This document shows positions 6,924 to 13,730 of a stretch of DNA of 13,730 nt, piece after piece. The position numbers and the translations under genes are program-made. Under the pieces are notes generated by a model. It saw only the letters and a list, made by a program, of their open reading frames with translations. It did no database searches and was not told the origin of the DNA. Source of the DNA: Mobilitalea sp. (GTDB taxonomy: Bacteria; Bacillota_A; Clostridia; Lachnospirales; Lachnospiraceae); NCBI GenBank assembly GCA_029974875.1, contig JARKQP010000244.1, positions 1-13,730 on the forward strand, in the 5' to 3' direction. Positions within the stretch are counted from its first letter, which is position 1. Each line of letters begins with the position of its first letter.

Positions 6924-8432
6924 ATGCCACAATCACATGATGTTGTACTGGAGGTACATGATATGTGCAAAAACTTCGGTGAAACAATAGCGCTAAATCA
7001 TGTAAGCCTGAAAATTGAGGCCGGGGAAATCAGAGGGTTGATCGGAGAAAACGGAAGCGGGAAATCAACGATCTCGTCCATCATATCCGGCATGCAGCGT
7101 GCAACAAGTGGTGCTATGACATTTCACGGGAAGCCATGGGAACCATCTTCCGTCTTATATGGCATGAACCATGGGATAGGAATGGTGGTGCAGGAGGCGG
7201 GAACCCTGGGGAACATTACGGTAGCGGAAAATTTATTTCTGGGGGAGTATAAGCAGTTTAAGAGGTTTGGCCTGATCGATAAGAATGCGATGGTGAAGGA
7301 GGCCAAAAAAGTATTGGAAAGGATCGGCATAAGGGACATTAATCCCTCCTGGCCCGTCAGAAGGCTGGACATGCAGAGCCGGAAGCTGCTGGAGCTTGCG
7401 CGGATTATGAACCATGATCCTGATATCCTCATCATTGATGAGACGACAACAGCCCTGGGGCAGAGCGGACGTGACATCTTATATTCCGTCATGCATGAGG
7501 TAGCGGAGAAGGGAAAGACCGTATTAATCATCTCCCATGATCTGGATGAGATGATGGAGCACTGTGATACCTTGACGATCCTAAGGGACGGAGCCGTCAT
7601 CGATAATTTGAGGAGGGAGCAGTTTGAACCGGGTCTGGTCAAGAGATTGATGGTAGGCCGGGAGGTGCAGGATAATTTTTACCGCTCCGACCAGGATGGC
7701 TATGGGGAAGAGGTGGTGCTGAGGGCCGATATGGTTACTACAACCAGGGATCTCCTGTGCTTTAGCATGGAATTGCATAAGGGGGAGATACTCGGAATCG
7801 GAGGACTTTCCGATTGTGGGATGCATACCTTGGGACATGCGCTGTTCGGGCTGGAAAAGGTTTTGGACGGGGAGGTTGTCCTCGCCAGCCAGGGACTGAG
7901 GATAAAATCCTCGGAGCAGGCCTTCCAAAGCGGCATGGGCTATATTTCTAAGGACAGGGATATGGAATCCCTGGAGCAGAATGCATCCATCCTGGCCAAT
8001 ATCGCCAGCACGGGCTACCAGATTAACCGTACTCTGGGAGGCTTGATTTCGGGGAGAAAGGAAAGAGACTATGTTAAAAAGCAGGTTAAAGACCTTTCGA
8101 TCAAGTGCCAGAACCAATACCAGTTGGTAAAGGAGCTGTCAGGAGGAAATAAGCAGAAGGTCGTGTTTGGAAAATGGATCGCATATGACGCTGACATTTT
8201 AATTATGGACTGCCCTACCCGCGGTGTCGACATCGGCGTTAAGGCGGCTATGTACCAGCTGATCTATGAAATGAAGAAGGAAGGAAAATCCATCGTCATG
8301 ATCAGCGAGGAAATGCCGGAGCTGATGGGGATGTGTGACCGCCTGCTGATTTTGAAGGATGGTGAAATAGGCGGGGAGTTTTTCCGTAAGGATGGATTTA
8401 GTGAGCATGAAATAATTGAGTGCATGATTTAA
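6924..8432 (+). CDS. CUT2-type sugar ABC transporter, fused double ATP-binding protein (RbsA/MglA-like)
   Basis: Energy-coupling subunit of 502 residues, the usual length for RbsA/MglA-type proteins with two ATPase domains in tandem. Domain 1 has Walker A GENGSGKST (41-49), the Q-loop GMVVQEAGTLG, and Walker B ending Asp172-Glu173, but a degenerate signature (LDMQSR, 148-153). Domain 2 has no real Walker A (GIGGLSDCGMHT, 291-302). Its signature LSGGN (405-409) is intact, but the catalytic Glu after Walker B Asp429 is Cys430 (MDCPTRGVDIG). In an ABC dimer, Walker A/B of domain 1 pairs with the domain 2 signature, so one ATP site should work and the other should be dead. It would power import through the two permeases encoded downstream. 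The ATG at 6924 follows AAGGAGGAG; a GTG at 6831 is less likely. Confidence 0.93.
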   Translation: MPQSHDVVLEVHDMCKNFGETIALNHVSLKIEAGEIRGLIGENGSGKSTISSIISGMQRATSGAMTFHGKPWEPSSVLYGMNHGIGMVVQEAGTLGNITVAENLFLGEYKQFKRFGLIDKNAMVKEAKKVLERIGIRDINPSWPVRRLDMQSRKLLELARIMNHDPDILIIDETTTALGQSGRDILYSVMHEVAEKGKTVLIISHDLDEMMEHCDTLTILRDGAVIDNLRREQFEPGLVKRLMVGREVQDNFYRSDQDGYGEEVVLRADMVTTTRDLLCFSMELHKGEILGIGGLSDCGMHTLGHALFGLEKVLDGEVVLASQGLRIKSSEQAFQSGMGYISKDRDMESLEQNASILANIASTGYQINRTLGGLISGRKERDYVKKQVKDLSIKCQNQYQLVKELSGGNKQKVVFGKWIAYDADILIMDCPTRGVDIGVKAAMYQLIYEMKKEGKSIVMISEEMPELMGMCDRLLILKDGEIGGEFFRKDGFSEHEIIECMI

Positions 8433-8445
8433 AGGGGGTGAAGCG

Positions 8446-9393
8446 ATGGGAAAAATAATTAGAAATCGATATGTGGGTATAGCACTTCCTCTGCTTTTGC
8501 TAGTCGCGGTAGTAATAGCCTTTACAGCGCTTACAGGCGGTAAGTTCATAAGCTATAACAATCTTTCCGCAATTTTTGAGCAAAGCCTGATTGTAGCGGT
8601 CTCAGCCATTGGAATTGCATTTATTTACACCACAGGAAATATTGATATGTCCGTTGGCTCCATTATTATGCTGTCCGGGGTAATCGCTGGTAAGGTATGG
8701 GCGGCGACTGGCTCCGTGGTTTTGTTGTTCCTGATTTCCTTTACAGCTGGAGCGGCCATGCTTTACTTAAACAATGTCCTAAGTGCGACCCTGGGGCTAA
8801 AAACAGTAATGGCGGCCATCCTGATGATGAATATCTACAATGCGGTAGGGGCTGAGTTTTTAGGAGCTGAGACGATCAGCATTTACAGATCCATGAAGGA
8901 AATTTCAAACAGCAACATACGGCTCATCATTTTTGCAGGCTTATTTCTCGTATGCCTGGTGGTGTTCCATTTTACCAGGATAGGCCGTGCACTGCGGTTT
9001 ACCGGCGGAAATGAAAGATGTGCGGCTACGGTGGGCATCAATAACAGGAAGATTATATCCATCGGATATATCATGGCTTCCTTAGCTGTAGGAATTGCAT
9101 GTGCATTTACCTTAATCCGGAATGGGAATATCTCGTCAGTGCCATCGAGCATGGGAAGTGACCTGATGCTGGCAACGGTATTGGGCGGCATGTCAATCTT
9201 TGGCGGACATAAATCGAATTGTTATTCTGGCGTAATTGGAGCGTTTATCGTTGTCATTTTGAACAACGGTTTATTAATGCTTGGTGTAAGCAATACGTTG
9301 ATACAGGGGGTAAGGGGGATTCTATTCCTGGCGATTGTATACCTTACCAGCGATCATCCGGATACTTTACCGAGTAGAAATCAATTTTCATAA
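8446..9393 (+). CDS. CUT2-type sugar ABC transporter permease 1 (RbsC-like)
   Basis: Integral membrane protein of 315 residues with many hydrophobic helices, of the BPD_transp_2 / RbsC family. The family hallmark appears as GNIDMSVGS (64-72), and a second conserved segment reads LATVLGGMSIFGGHKSN. It should form half of the membrane channel with the permease encoded at 10918-11961. The gene begins 13 nt after the ATPase stop. Its ribosome binding site, AAAGGGGGTG, overlaps that stop codon, indicating translational coupling. Start at ATG 8446. Confidence 0.92.
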   Translation: MGKIIRNRYVGIALPLLLLVAVVIAFTALTGGKFISYNNLSAIFEQSLIVAVSAIGIAFIYTTGNIDMSVGSIIMLSGVIAGKVWAATGSVVLLFLISFTAGAAMLYLNNVLSATLGLKTVMAAILMMNIYNAVGAEFLGAETISIYRSMKEISNSNIRLIIFAGLFLVCLVVFHFTRIGRALRFTGGNERCAATVGINNRKIISIGYIMASLAVGIACAFTLIRNGNISSVPSSMGSDLMLATVLGGMSIFGGHKSNCYSGVIGAFIVVILNNGLLMLGVSNTLIQGVRGILFLAIVYLTSDHPDTLPSRNQFS

Positions 9394-9405
9394 GGAGGAT
9401 AAGAC

Positions 9406-10743
9406 ATGAAAAAATCAGTAATAGCATTATTGTTGGCAGTAGCTATGGTTTTCTCCCTGGTTGGCTGTAAATCAGCATCGGAGGAAACGGCAGGAACGGA
9501 AACGAAAAAGGACGAAACGGTAACACCGGAGGGAGCAAAAGCAGGTGAGGATGCAGGGAGCAAGGACGCAGAAGGAGCTGCGGGCATGTCCTACGATGAA
9601 TGGATGGCACAAAAGCCGGCGGTGATCGGAGTGTGCTTTGCACAGATTAATGATGAATATAATGGATATAAGGCCTTTTTAGAGAAATATGTAGCACCAA
9701 AGTACAATCTGAAATTCATTTTTTCTGAGCAGGTTGAGGATATTACAGGAGAGATCTCCTTCCTGGAAAGCTGCAGTGCCCAGGGAGCAGTAGGCTTCAT
9801 TGATTTTGCGAGCAATGATAAGTACCAGATTGCGGACCGTTGCAATGAGCTGGGGATTTATATGACCATGCAGGCTCCTTTGCTGGAGGATGAAAAAGAG
9901 CTATTGTCTTACGACTATTTTGTAGGTGCAGCATATGCGGACAGCAACCTGATTGGTGAACAGTATGGAAAAGGGCTTGCAGCAATTATGGAAGGCCAGG
10001 AGCTGGAAGGCTTGATCCTTACCACTGCCGTAGCGGCGAAGGGAAATCTCCAGCACATCGAGACCGGCTTAAATATTTTGGATGGTGTGGCGGCTATGGC
10101 TGACTTAACCTATACAAAGGATCCCCAGGAGATCGTGACAAGCTCAGCAGCCCTGGCAGTTGAGAATTCAAAGAATCTTCCGATTTATGTATATCCGGGT
10201 ACGGTAGCTAATACGGACGGATACCTTGCAGGGCTGTCAGCACAGCTGATGACGGGCAAGTACAATGTGGTGGTATCCTCTACAACCGCATATTCCCAAA
10301 TGATGACGGTTATTGATGAGGCGGAAAAGGCCCTGAAAAAGGACATTAAATTGATCTCCGTTGCAGCTGTCGGTGCAGACCTGCAAACAGCTATGACCAA
10401 TACGGATTCTTTTGGCAACCTGACTTTGGATGCGGCGGTAATTAAGCCCGGCACCTGGGTTATCGGCGGCCTGGTGATCCCGATTATCAATGCATTAACA
10501 GGCTATGAGGCTTCCTATGTAAAGGCGGACCAAAATTCAATTGAATATATCGCAGGCTCTTTCTTAGTAACCACAACAGAGGACATGCAAAAAATTAATA
10601 CAAAGGATGTCCCTACAGATCCCGGCTCATGGGTAATGCAGACCTCTAATATGGAAGAAATGCTTGGCATGTTTAAGCCAGACATTACGGCGGAAAAGGT
10701 CGGGGAATACTATAGCCAGGATTTGAACTCTTTATTTAATTAA
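9406..10743 (+). CDS. Lipoprotein substrate-binding protein of the CUT2-type transporter
   Basis: 445-residue extracellular lipoprotein. Residues 1-20 are a signal peptide ending in the lipobox Leu-Val-Gly-Cys, with Cys21 the lipidated residue. Residues 22-60 are a Glu/Lys/Ala/Gly/Thr-rich linker encoded by repeated GAAACGG-like units. The mature part begins with PAVIGVCFAQINDEYNGY, the first strand-helix of a type I periplasmic-binding fold (ribose/galactose-binding class). At 445 residues it is longer than the roughly 300-350 usual for ribose-binding proteins. It captures the substrate outside the cell and delivers it to the two permeases. The ligand is unknown. A strong AAGGAGG (9392-9398), overlapping the permease 1 stop, predicts high translation. 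Confidence 0.88.
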   Translation: MKKSVIALLLAVAMVFSLVGCKSASEETAGTETKKDETVTPEGAKAGEDAGSKDAEGAAGMSYDEWMAQKPAVIGVCFAQINDEYNGYKAFLEKYVAPKYNLKFIFSEQVEDITGEISFLESCSAQGAVGFIDFASNDKYQIADRCNELGIYMTMQAPLLEDEKELLSYDYFVGAAYADSNLIGEQYGKGLAAIMEGQELEGLILTTAVAAKGNLQHIETGLNILDGVAAMADLTYTKDPQEIVTSSAALAVENSKNLPIYVYPGTVANTDGYLAGLSAQLMTGKYNVVVSSTTAYSQMMTVIDEAEKALKKDIKLISVAAVGADLQTAMTNTDSFGNLTLDAAVIKPGTWVIGGLVIPIINALTGYEASYVKADQNSIEYIAGSFLVTTTEDMQKINTKDVPTDPGSWVMQTSNMEEMLGMFKPDITAEKVGEYYSQDLNSLFN

Positions 10744-10762
10744 GGCATAATATCCACGATGA

Positions 10763-10871
10763 GCAGATTAGCCCGTGGGATTTAAGGGATTTGCTGAGCT
10801 TGCTCAGGCAAATTTCTTGAATTTCACGGAGAAGTGCAACGTGAGCGGAAGCTCGTGCGTTCCTAATCTGC
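10763..10871 (+). ncRNA. Unidentified structured intergenic RNA element (three-way junction)
   Basis: Hand folding of the gap between the binding-protein gene and permease 2 gives a compact three-way junction. The closing stem pairs 10763-10771 (GCAGATTAG) with 10863-10871 over 9 perfect pairs. Arm A (10773-10829) has 26 pairs including G-T wobbles, one bulged G and a CTTG loop. Arm B (10838-10861) has 9 pairs, a 2-nt bulge and a GGAA loop of the GNRA class. Only short GGTTTT follows, so it is a poor terminator. Likely roles are stabilising the upstream binding-protein mRNA, partial attenuation before permease 2, or serving as an RNase processing site. It matches no RNA family I can name. Pairing is seen directly; function is inference. 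Confidence 0.55.
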
Positions 10872-10904
10872 GGTTTTATGGAATAACAGAAAAAGAACAT
10901 AGAG

Positions 10905-10909
10905 AGGAG
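10905..10909 (+). promoter_or_regulatory. Ribosome binding site supporting a TTG start
   Basis: AGGAG lies 8 nt before TTG 10918-10920. The next in-frame ATG would remove much of the first hydrophobic segment, so TTG is the likely start. Confidence 0.7.
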
Positions 10910-10917
10910 AGCTTTCT

Positions 10918-11961
10918 TTGAAAGACAAAAGTAATTTAAGCTTCCTGCTAAAGAACGTGTCCCTGACCTTGGCCATCCCTCTGGCGGTTTACATATGCAT
11001 GCATATTTTTTCTAAAATGACCGCCGGAGTAGGATTGTTAGCATATACAGTTGATTTTAAAAATCTTGCAAGGACGTGGGTATATTCCTTCTCCTTTTCC
11101 CTGGCAGTCGCTTTGAATTTTTTTAATGGACGCTTTGATTTTTCCATGGGTGCCCAGGTGCTCTTTGGAACGATCATCGGGGGTAACCTTGGAAAGCTGC
11201 TGTCCCAGGCGACGGGGCTTAATATCGGCATCAGCATTATTGTATGCGCTGTTGCAATAGGCCTTTTATCAGGCTATGCGATTGGAGCCTTATTTACCAG
11301 GATGCGTATCCTGCCGATGGTTTATGGATTAGGAATTGCCATGGTTCTTGAGTGCATATGCTTTGCCAGCTTCAATTCAAACGGATTAATCCTTTTCGGT
11401 ATTCCCGGAGCTGAATTGCTGTCCGAGCTTTGGTTCATCGGCTTAGTGTTTTTGGCAGTCATCCTGTTGATGAGCTATATCTGCAACTATACGAGCTTTG
11501 GATATGAGTGGCGTGCCATACAGGGCAATCAAAAGATTGCATCAAACAGCGGCATCAATATTTTTAGGAACTGCATTATCTGCTATCTGCTTGCAGGAGG
11601 GCTGGCTGGCGTCGCTGGCGTGTTCGATGCGGCATATGCCGGGACAATTCTGCCGGAGCTTGGATTGTCTACCATCAGTGCCGTAACGGGGAATCTGTTT
11701 GCCTTATTCTTAGGGGTATTTATTGGGCAGTGGTCGAACATGGTTGTCGGTATTTTCTGCAGCTCCTTATCCGTACAGCTTATAACGCTGGGGCTGGCGA
11801 AATCAGGACTTAGCAGCAGCGTTCAGACAGTTATTATTTATGTTATATTTATCATATTCCTTATTTTTAAGGAGAGATATGCAAATTTGAATATCACGAA
11901 GGAAAAAAAGGCGAGGATTGCTTTGGCGAGGAAGAGAAGAGCGGAATTGTCAAAGGCATAA
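10918..11961 (+). CDS. CUT2-type sugar ABC transporter permease 2 (RbsC-like)
   Basis: Second membrane subunit of 347 residues in the BPD_transp_2 family. The hallmark loop is diverged, FNGRFDFSMGAQ (69-80), where the family usually has G-x-I/F-D-L-S-V-G-S. Many hydrophobic helices are followed by a basic cytoplasmic tail (KEKKARIALARKRRAELSKA). It probably pairs with permease 1 as a heterodimer, as in transporters with two RbsC-like genes. Translation begins at TTG after AGGAG. It lies 174 nt downstream of the binding-protein gene, past the structured element, so its expression may be set separately and lower. The gene order ATPase, permease, binding protein, permease is uncommon. The GH43 gene follows after 28 nt. 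Confidence 0.9.
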   Translation: MKDKSNLSFLLKNVSLTLAIPLAVYICMHIFSKMTAGVGLLAYTVDFKNLARTWVYSFSFSLAVALNFFNGRFDFSMGAQVLFGTIIGGNLGKLLSQATGLNIGISIIVCAVAIGLLSGYAIGALFTRMRILPMVYGLGIAMVLECICFASFNSNGLILFGIPGAELLSELWFIGLVFLAVILLMSYICNYTSFGYEWRAIQGNQKIASNSGINIFRNCIICYLLAGGLAGVAGVFDAAYAGTILPELGLSTISAVTGNLFALFLGVFIGQWSNMVVGIFCSSLSVQLITLGLAKSGLSSSVQTVIIYVIFIIFLIFKERYANLNITKEKKARIALARKRRAELSKA

Positions 11962-11989
11962 AATTTACAGCAGAAAGGACGGGCGAAAA

Positions 11990-13390
11990 ATGATCTGTAA
12001 TCCCTATTTACCACCCTATGAATATGTACCGGATGGAGAGCCCTATGTGTTTCAAGACAGGCTTTACATATATGGCTCCCATGACCAGGCGAACAACCCA
12101 GGCTTTTGTGTAGAGGATTATGTCGTGTGGTCGGCTCCCTGTGAAGATCTTTCTAAATGGAAGTATGAAGGCATCAGCTATAAAAGGACGGAGGATCCCC
12201 ATAATGAGGATGGGGCACATGCATTGTTTGCCCCTGATGTTGTAAGAGGCAAGGATGGGAATTACTATTTGTATTATTGCCTGGACTTTCTGGAGGAATT
12301 CGGTGTCGCTAAGAGCAGCCAGCCCCAGGGACCCTTCACCTTTTATGGGCATGTGAGGAGGCAGGACGGCAGCCTGCTCAAGGAATTCTTTCCCTATGAC
12401 CCATCCGTATTAATCGATGATGATGGGCGGATTTATCTGTATTATGGCTTTTCCGCCCATTTCACCAGCGGATCCTTTGGGAAGATCGCGCCAAGCCCTG
12501 GGTGCATGGTCGTCCAGCTGGAGGATGACATGCTGACGATAAAAACAGAGCCTAAGGTCTGCCTGTCCTGTGAGGATGCCTCCTGCCCGCCGGAGCATGC
12601 TTATTTTGAAGCGCCCTCCATGAGGAAGATAAATGACCTGTATTATCTGGTCTACAGCAGCCAAAGCCAGCATGAGCTCTGCTATGCGACGGGCAGATAC
12701 CCGGATAAGGATTTTACGTACAGGGGCGTTATCATATCGAATGGCGATATAGGATACCGGGGAAATCAGAAGGCCGTAAACTATGTAGGTACAAACCACG
12801 GCGGATTAGTCGGGATACAGGGGGAGTGGTATATCTTTTATCACAGGAATACCCATGGGCTCGCAACCTCACGCCAGGGGTGCGCAGAGAGAATTGTAAT
12901 AAAAGAGGATGGGGCGATAGAACAGGTGCCTGTTACCTCATATGGATTAAAGGGAAAGCCCTTTGAAGGGAAGGGGGAATATCCTGCATATATTGCATGT
13001 TATTTGGAAAGAAGCGATACCCAGCCTAAAATGTCATATGGTAAAGACTATAAAGAAACGGAGCCATATTTCTATGAGAACAGAGCAGGAAATGGCCTCG
13101 AGCATTATATAGCCAATATTATCAATAATACTAAGTGGGGATATCATGCATTTGACCTGGATAGGAATGTATCCATACAGCTGGTTCTGAAAGGGCAGGC
13201 AGAGGGAAACATATCGGTATACGCAGACCGGGAAGGGGATCAGCAATTAGGAAGGATGAATATTAATATGGATGCAGAGGAGTGGGTTCCTGTTGCTATA
13301 GATTTACAGAATCCTGCTGGAATATCTAATTTATATTTCTTCTTTCATGGAACTGGAAGTCTTAATTTTAAGGCATTGATCTTTGTTTAA
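11990..13390 (+). CDS. Glycoside hydrolase family 43 enzyme, cytoplasmic
   Basis: Predicted inverting glycosidase of 466 residues. The N-terminal five-bladed beta-propeller (about 1-325) shows the GH43 residues: general base Asp15 (PDGEPYVF), pKa-modulating Asp137 (YDPSVLIDDDGRIYLYYG) and general acid Glu207 (FEAPSMRKINDLYYLVYS). The C-terminal region (about 330-466) looks like a beta-sandwich carbohydrate-binding or accessory module of the CBM6-like kind; that call is tentative. GH43 members cleave arabinofuranosides, xylosides or galactans, and I cannot tell which here. There is no signal peptide, so it should act inside the cell on sugars brought in by the transporter genes just upstream. 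The ATG at 11990 follows AAAGGA by 10 nt; a longer TTG start at 11918 would overlap the permease 2 gene and is rejected. Confidence 0.9.
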   Translation: MICNPYLPPYEYVPDGEPYVFQDRLYIYGSHDQANNPGFCVEDYVVWSAPCEDLSKWKYEGISYKRTEDPHNEDGAHALFAPDVVRGKDGNYYLYYCLDFLEEFGVAKSSQPQGPFTFYGHVRRQDGSLLKEFFPYDPSVLIDDDGRIYLYYGFSAHFTSGSFGKIAPSPGCMVVQLEDDMLTIKTEPKVCLSCEDASCPPEHAYFEAPSMRKINDLYYLVYSSQSQHELCYATGRYPDKDFTYRGVIISNGDIGYRGNQKAVNYVGTNHGGLVGIQGEWYIFYHRNTHGLATSRQGCAERIVIKEDGAIEQVPVTSYGLKGKPFEGKGEYPAYIACYLERSDTQPKMSYGKDYKETEPYFYENRAGNGLEHYIANIINNTKWGYHAFDLDRNVSIQLVLKGQAEGNISVYADREGDQQLGRMNINMDAEEWVPVAIDLQNPAGISNLYFFFHGTGSLNFKALIFV

Positions 13391-13568
13391 TAACTGGATG
13401 AGGCGGCAGAAAGCATTAAAAACTGACACAGCCTCAGCTTGCAAAGGATTTAGTCGGAAAAGTGGTAGTTAATCATATCATTAGGGAATCGGAGTATTTT
13501 ATTGGCATTGCCCAAACTATTATGTATCAGTGCTAAGAGACAGATTATAGTAGATCAATGATGAAAAA

Positions 13569-13602
13569 GCTTTGTAACACTAAGGTGCTGCAGAGCTTTT
13601 TT
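13569..13602 (+). terminator. Rho-independent terminator of the transporter / GH43 operon
   Basis: GCTTTGTAACAC (13569-13580) pairs with GTGCTGCAGAGC (13585-13596): 12 positions with two G-T wobbles and one A-C mismatch around a TAAG loop. Six T residues follow (13597-13602). Five A residues precede the left arm (13564-13568), so it could also work on the opposite strand. It lies about 180 bases after the GH43 stop, so the mRNA has a long 3' tail. Confidence 0.8.
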
Positions 13603-13671
13603 GTGGACAGCAATTCATTTCCTACCTATAGGAAAAAAGAGTCTTCTTACTGCAAATGATAAAATTATATA

Positions 13672-13699
13672 TTGATCACATTGCATATAATGGTATAAA
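13672..13699 (+). promoter_or_regulatory. Possible promoter of the next gene
   Basis: TTGATC (13672-13677), a 16-bp spacer and TATAAA (13694-13699) resemble a sigma-A promoter. An overlapping TATAAT (13686-13691) is also present but has no good -35 at the right distance. The region is A/T-rich, so chance matches are likely. Confidence 0.4.
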
Positions 13700-13719
13700 T
13701 AAATAATGTGAGGGCAGAC

Positions 13720-13730
13720 ATGACCGTTTA
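13720..13730 (+). CDS. Possible start of a downstream gene (partial)
   Basis: ATG at 13720 is preceded by GTGAGGG (13708-13714), a plausible ribosome binding site, 5 nt upstream, and by the possible promoter at 13672-13699. Only Met-Thr-Val can be read before the window ends, so nothing can be said about the product. Confidence 0.3.

Larger units (their letters stand above)
13391..13719. other. Intergenic region after the GH43 gene
   Basis: This 329-base stretch holds the terminator at 13569-13602 and a possible promoter near 13672. One forward frame is open from 13420 to a TAA at 13516-13518, about 32 codons, but it has no start or ribosome binding site and matches nothing I recognise; it may be a decayed gene end. 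Nothing else is evident. Confidence 0.4.

Noticed and set aside
10763..10871. Reading the structured gap as a transposable miniature element
   Set aside because: The 9-bp outer inverted repeat is bounded by unlike flanks with no target-site duplication, and no second copy occurs in the window. Mobility cannot be supported without a genome-wide search.
11918..11989. Longer GH43 start at TTG 11918
   Set aside because: It would overlap the basic tail of permease 2 by 44 bases, has no ribosome binding site, and adds residues foreign to GH43.
13420..13518. Open frame after the GH43 gene as a small protein or decayed recombinase
   Set aside because: It has no start codon with a ribosome binding site, is only about 32 codons long, and I found no recognisable motif.

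Overview
The window looks like part of a carbohydrate-utilisation locus of an anaerobic, Gram-positive gut-type Firmicute, probably Lachnospiraceae / Clostridium cluster XIVa. This is inferred from strong AGGAGG-type ribosome binding sites, TTG start usage, a YesM/YesN-type two-component pair, a lipobox lipoprotein and moderate base composition. All recognisable genes lie on the + strand in two tightly packed transcription units. No tRNA, rRNA, CRISPR array or recognisable insertion sequence was seen.

Layout. Positions 1-155 hold the tail of an upstream transcription unit, ending in a strong intrinsic terminator (115-155). Unit 1 starts at a promoter with a perfect TATAAT (268-296). It encodes a Cys-type sulfatase (382-1989), a YesM/LytS-type sensor histidine kinase (2049-3704), an AraC-type response regulator (3740-5293) and an orphan extracellular solute-binding protein with an uncleaved-looking N-terminal anchor (5296-6702). 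It closes with a hairpin at 6707-6744. Unit 2 starts at a second promoter (6868-6896). It encodes a ribose/galactose-type (CUT2) ABC transporter made of a fused double ATPase (6924-8432), permease 1 (8446-9393), a lipoprotein substrate-binding protein (9406-10743) and permease 2 (10918-11961), followed by a GH43 glycosidase (11990-13390). Between the lipoprotein and permease 2 is a 109-nt segment that folds on paper into a three-way junction (10763-10871). The tail (13391-13730) carries a terminator and possibly the promoter and start of another gene.

How the genes may work together (inference). The kinase, possibly helped by the anchored binding protein, senses an external glycan or oligosaccharide and phosphorylates the AraC-type regulator, which activates both units. 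The transporter imports a small, possibly sulfated saccharide. The sulfatase and the GH43 enzyme both lack signal peptides, so desulfation and glycosidic cleavage would occur in the cytoplasm. The exact sugar cannot be read from the sequence.

The most interesting points are these. (1) The promoters of the two units share CTGATAGARAAG followed, at identical spacing, by CTATAATRAAA, and both have TCG(G/A)AAA-type boxes upstream, suggesting one co-regulated regulon. (2) The fused ATPase appears to have one intact and one fully degenerate composite ATP site, including Glu-to-Cys in the second Walker B. (3) The intergenic three-way-junction RNA is unidentified. (4) A non-lipidated binding protein sits in the two-component operon rather than in the transporter operon.
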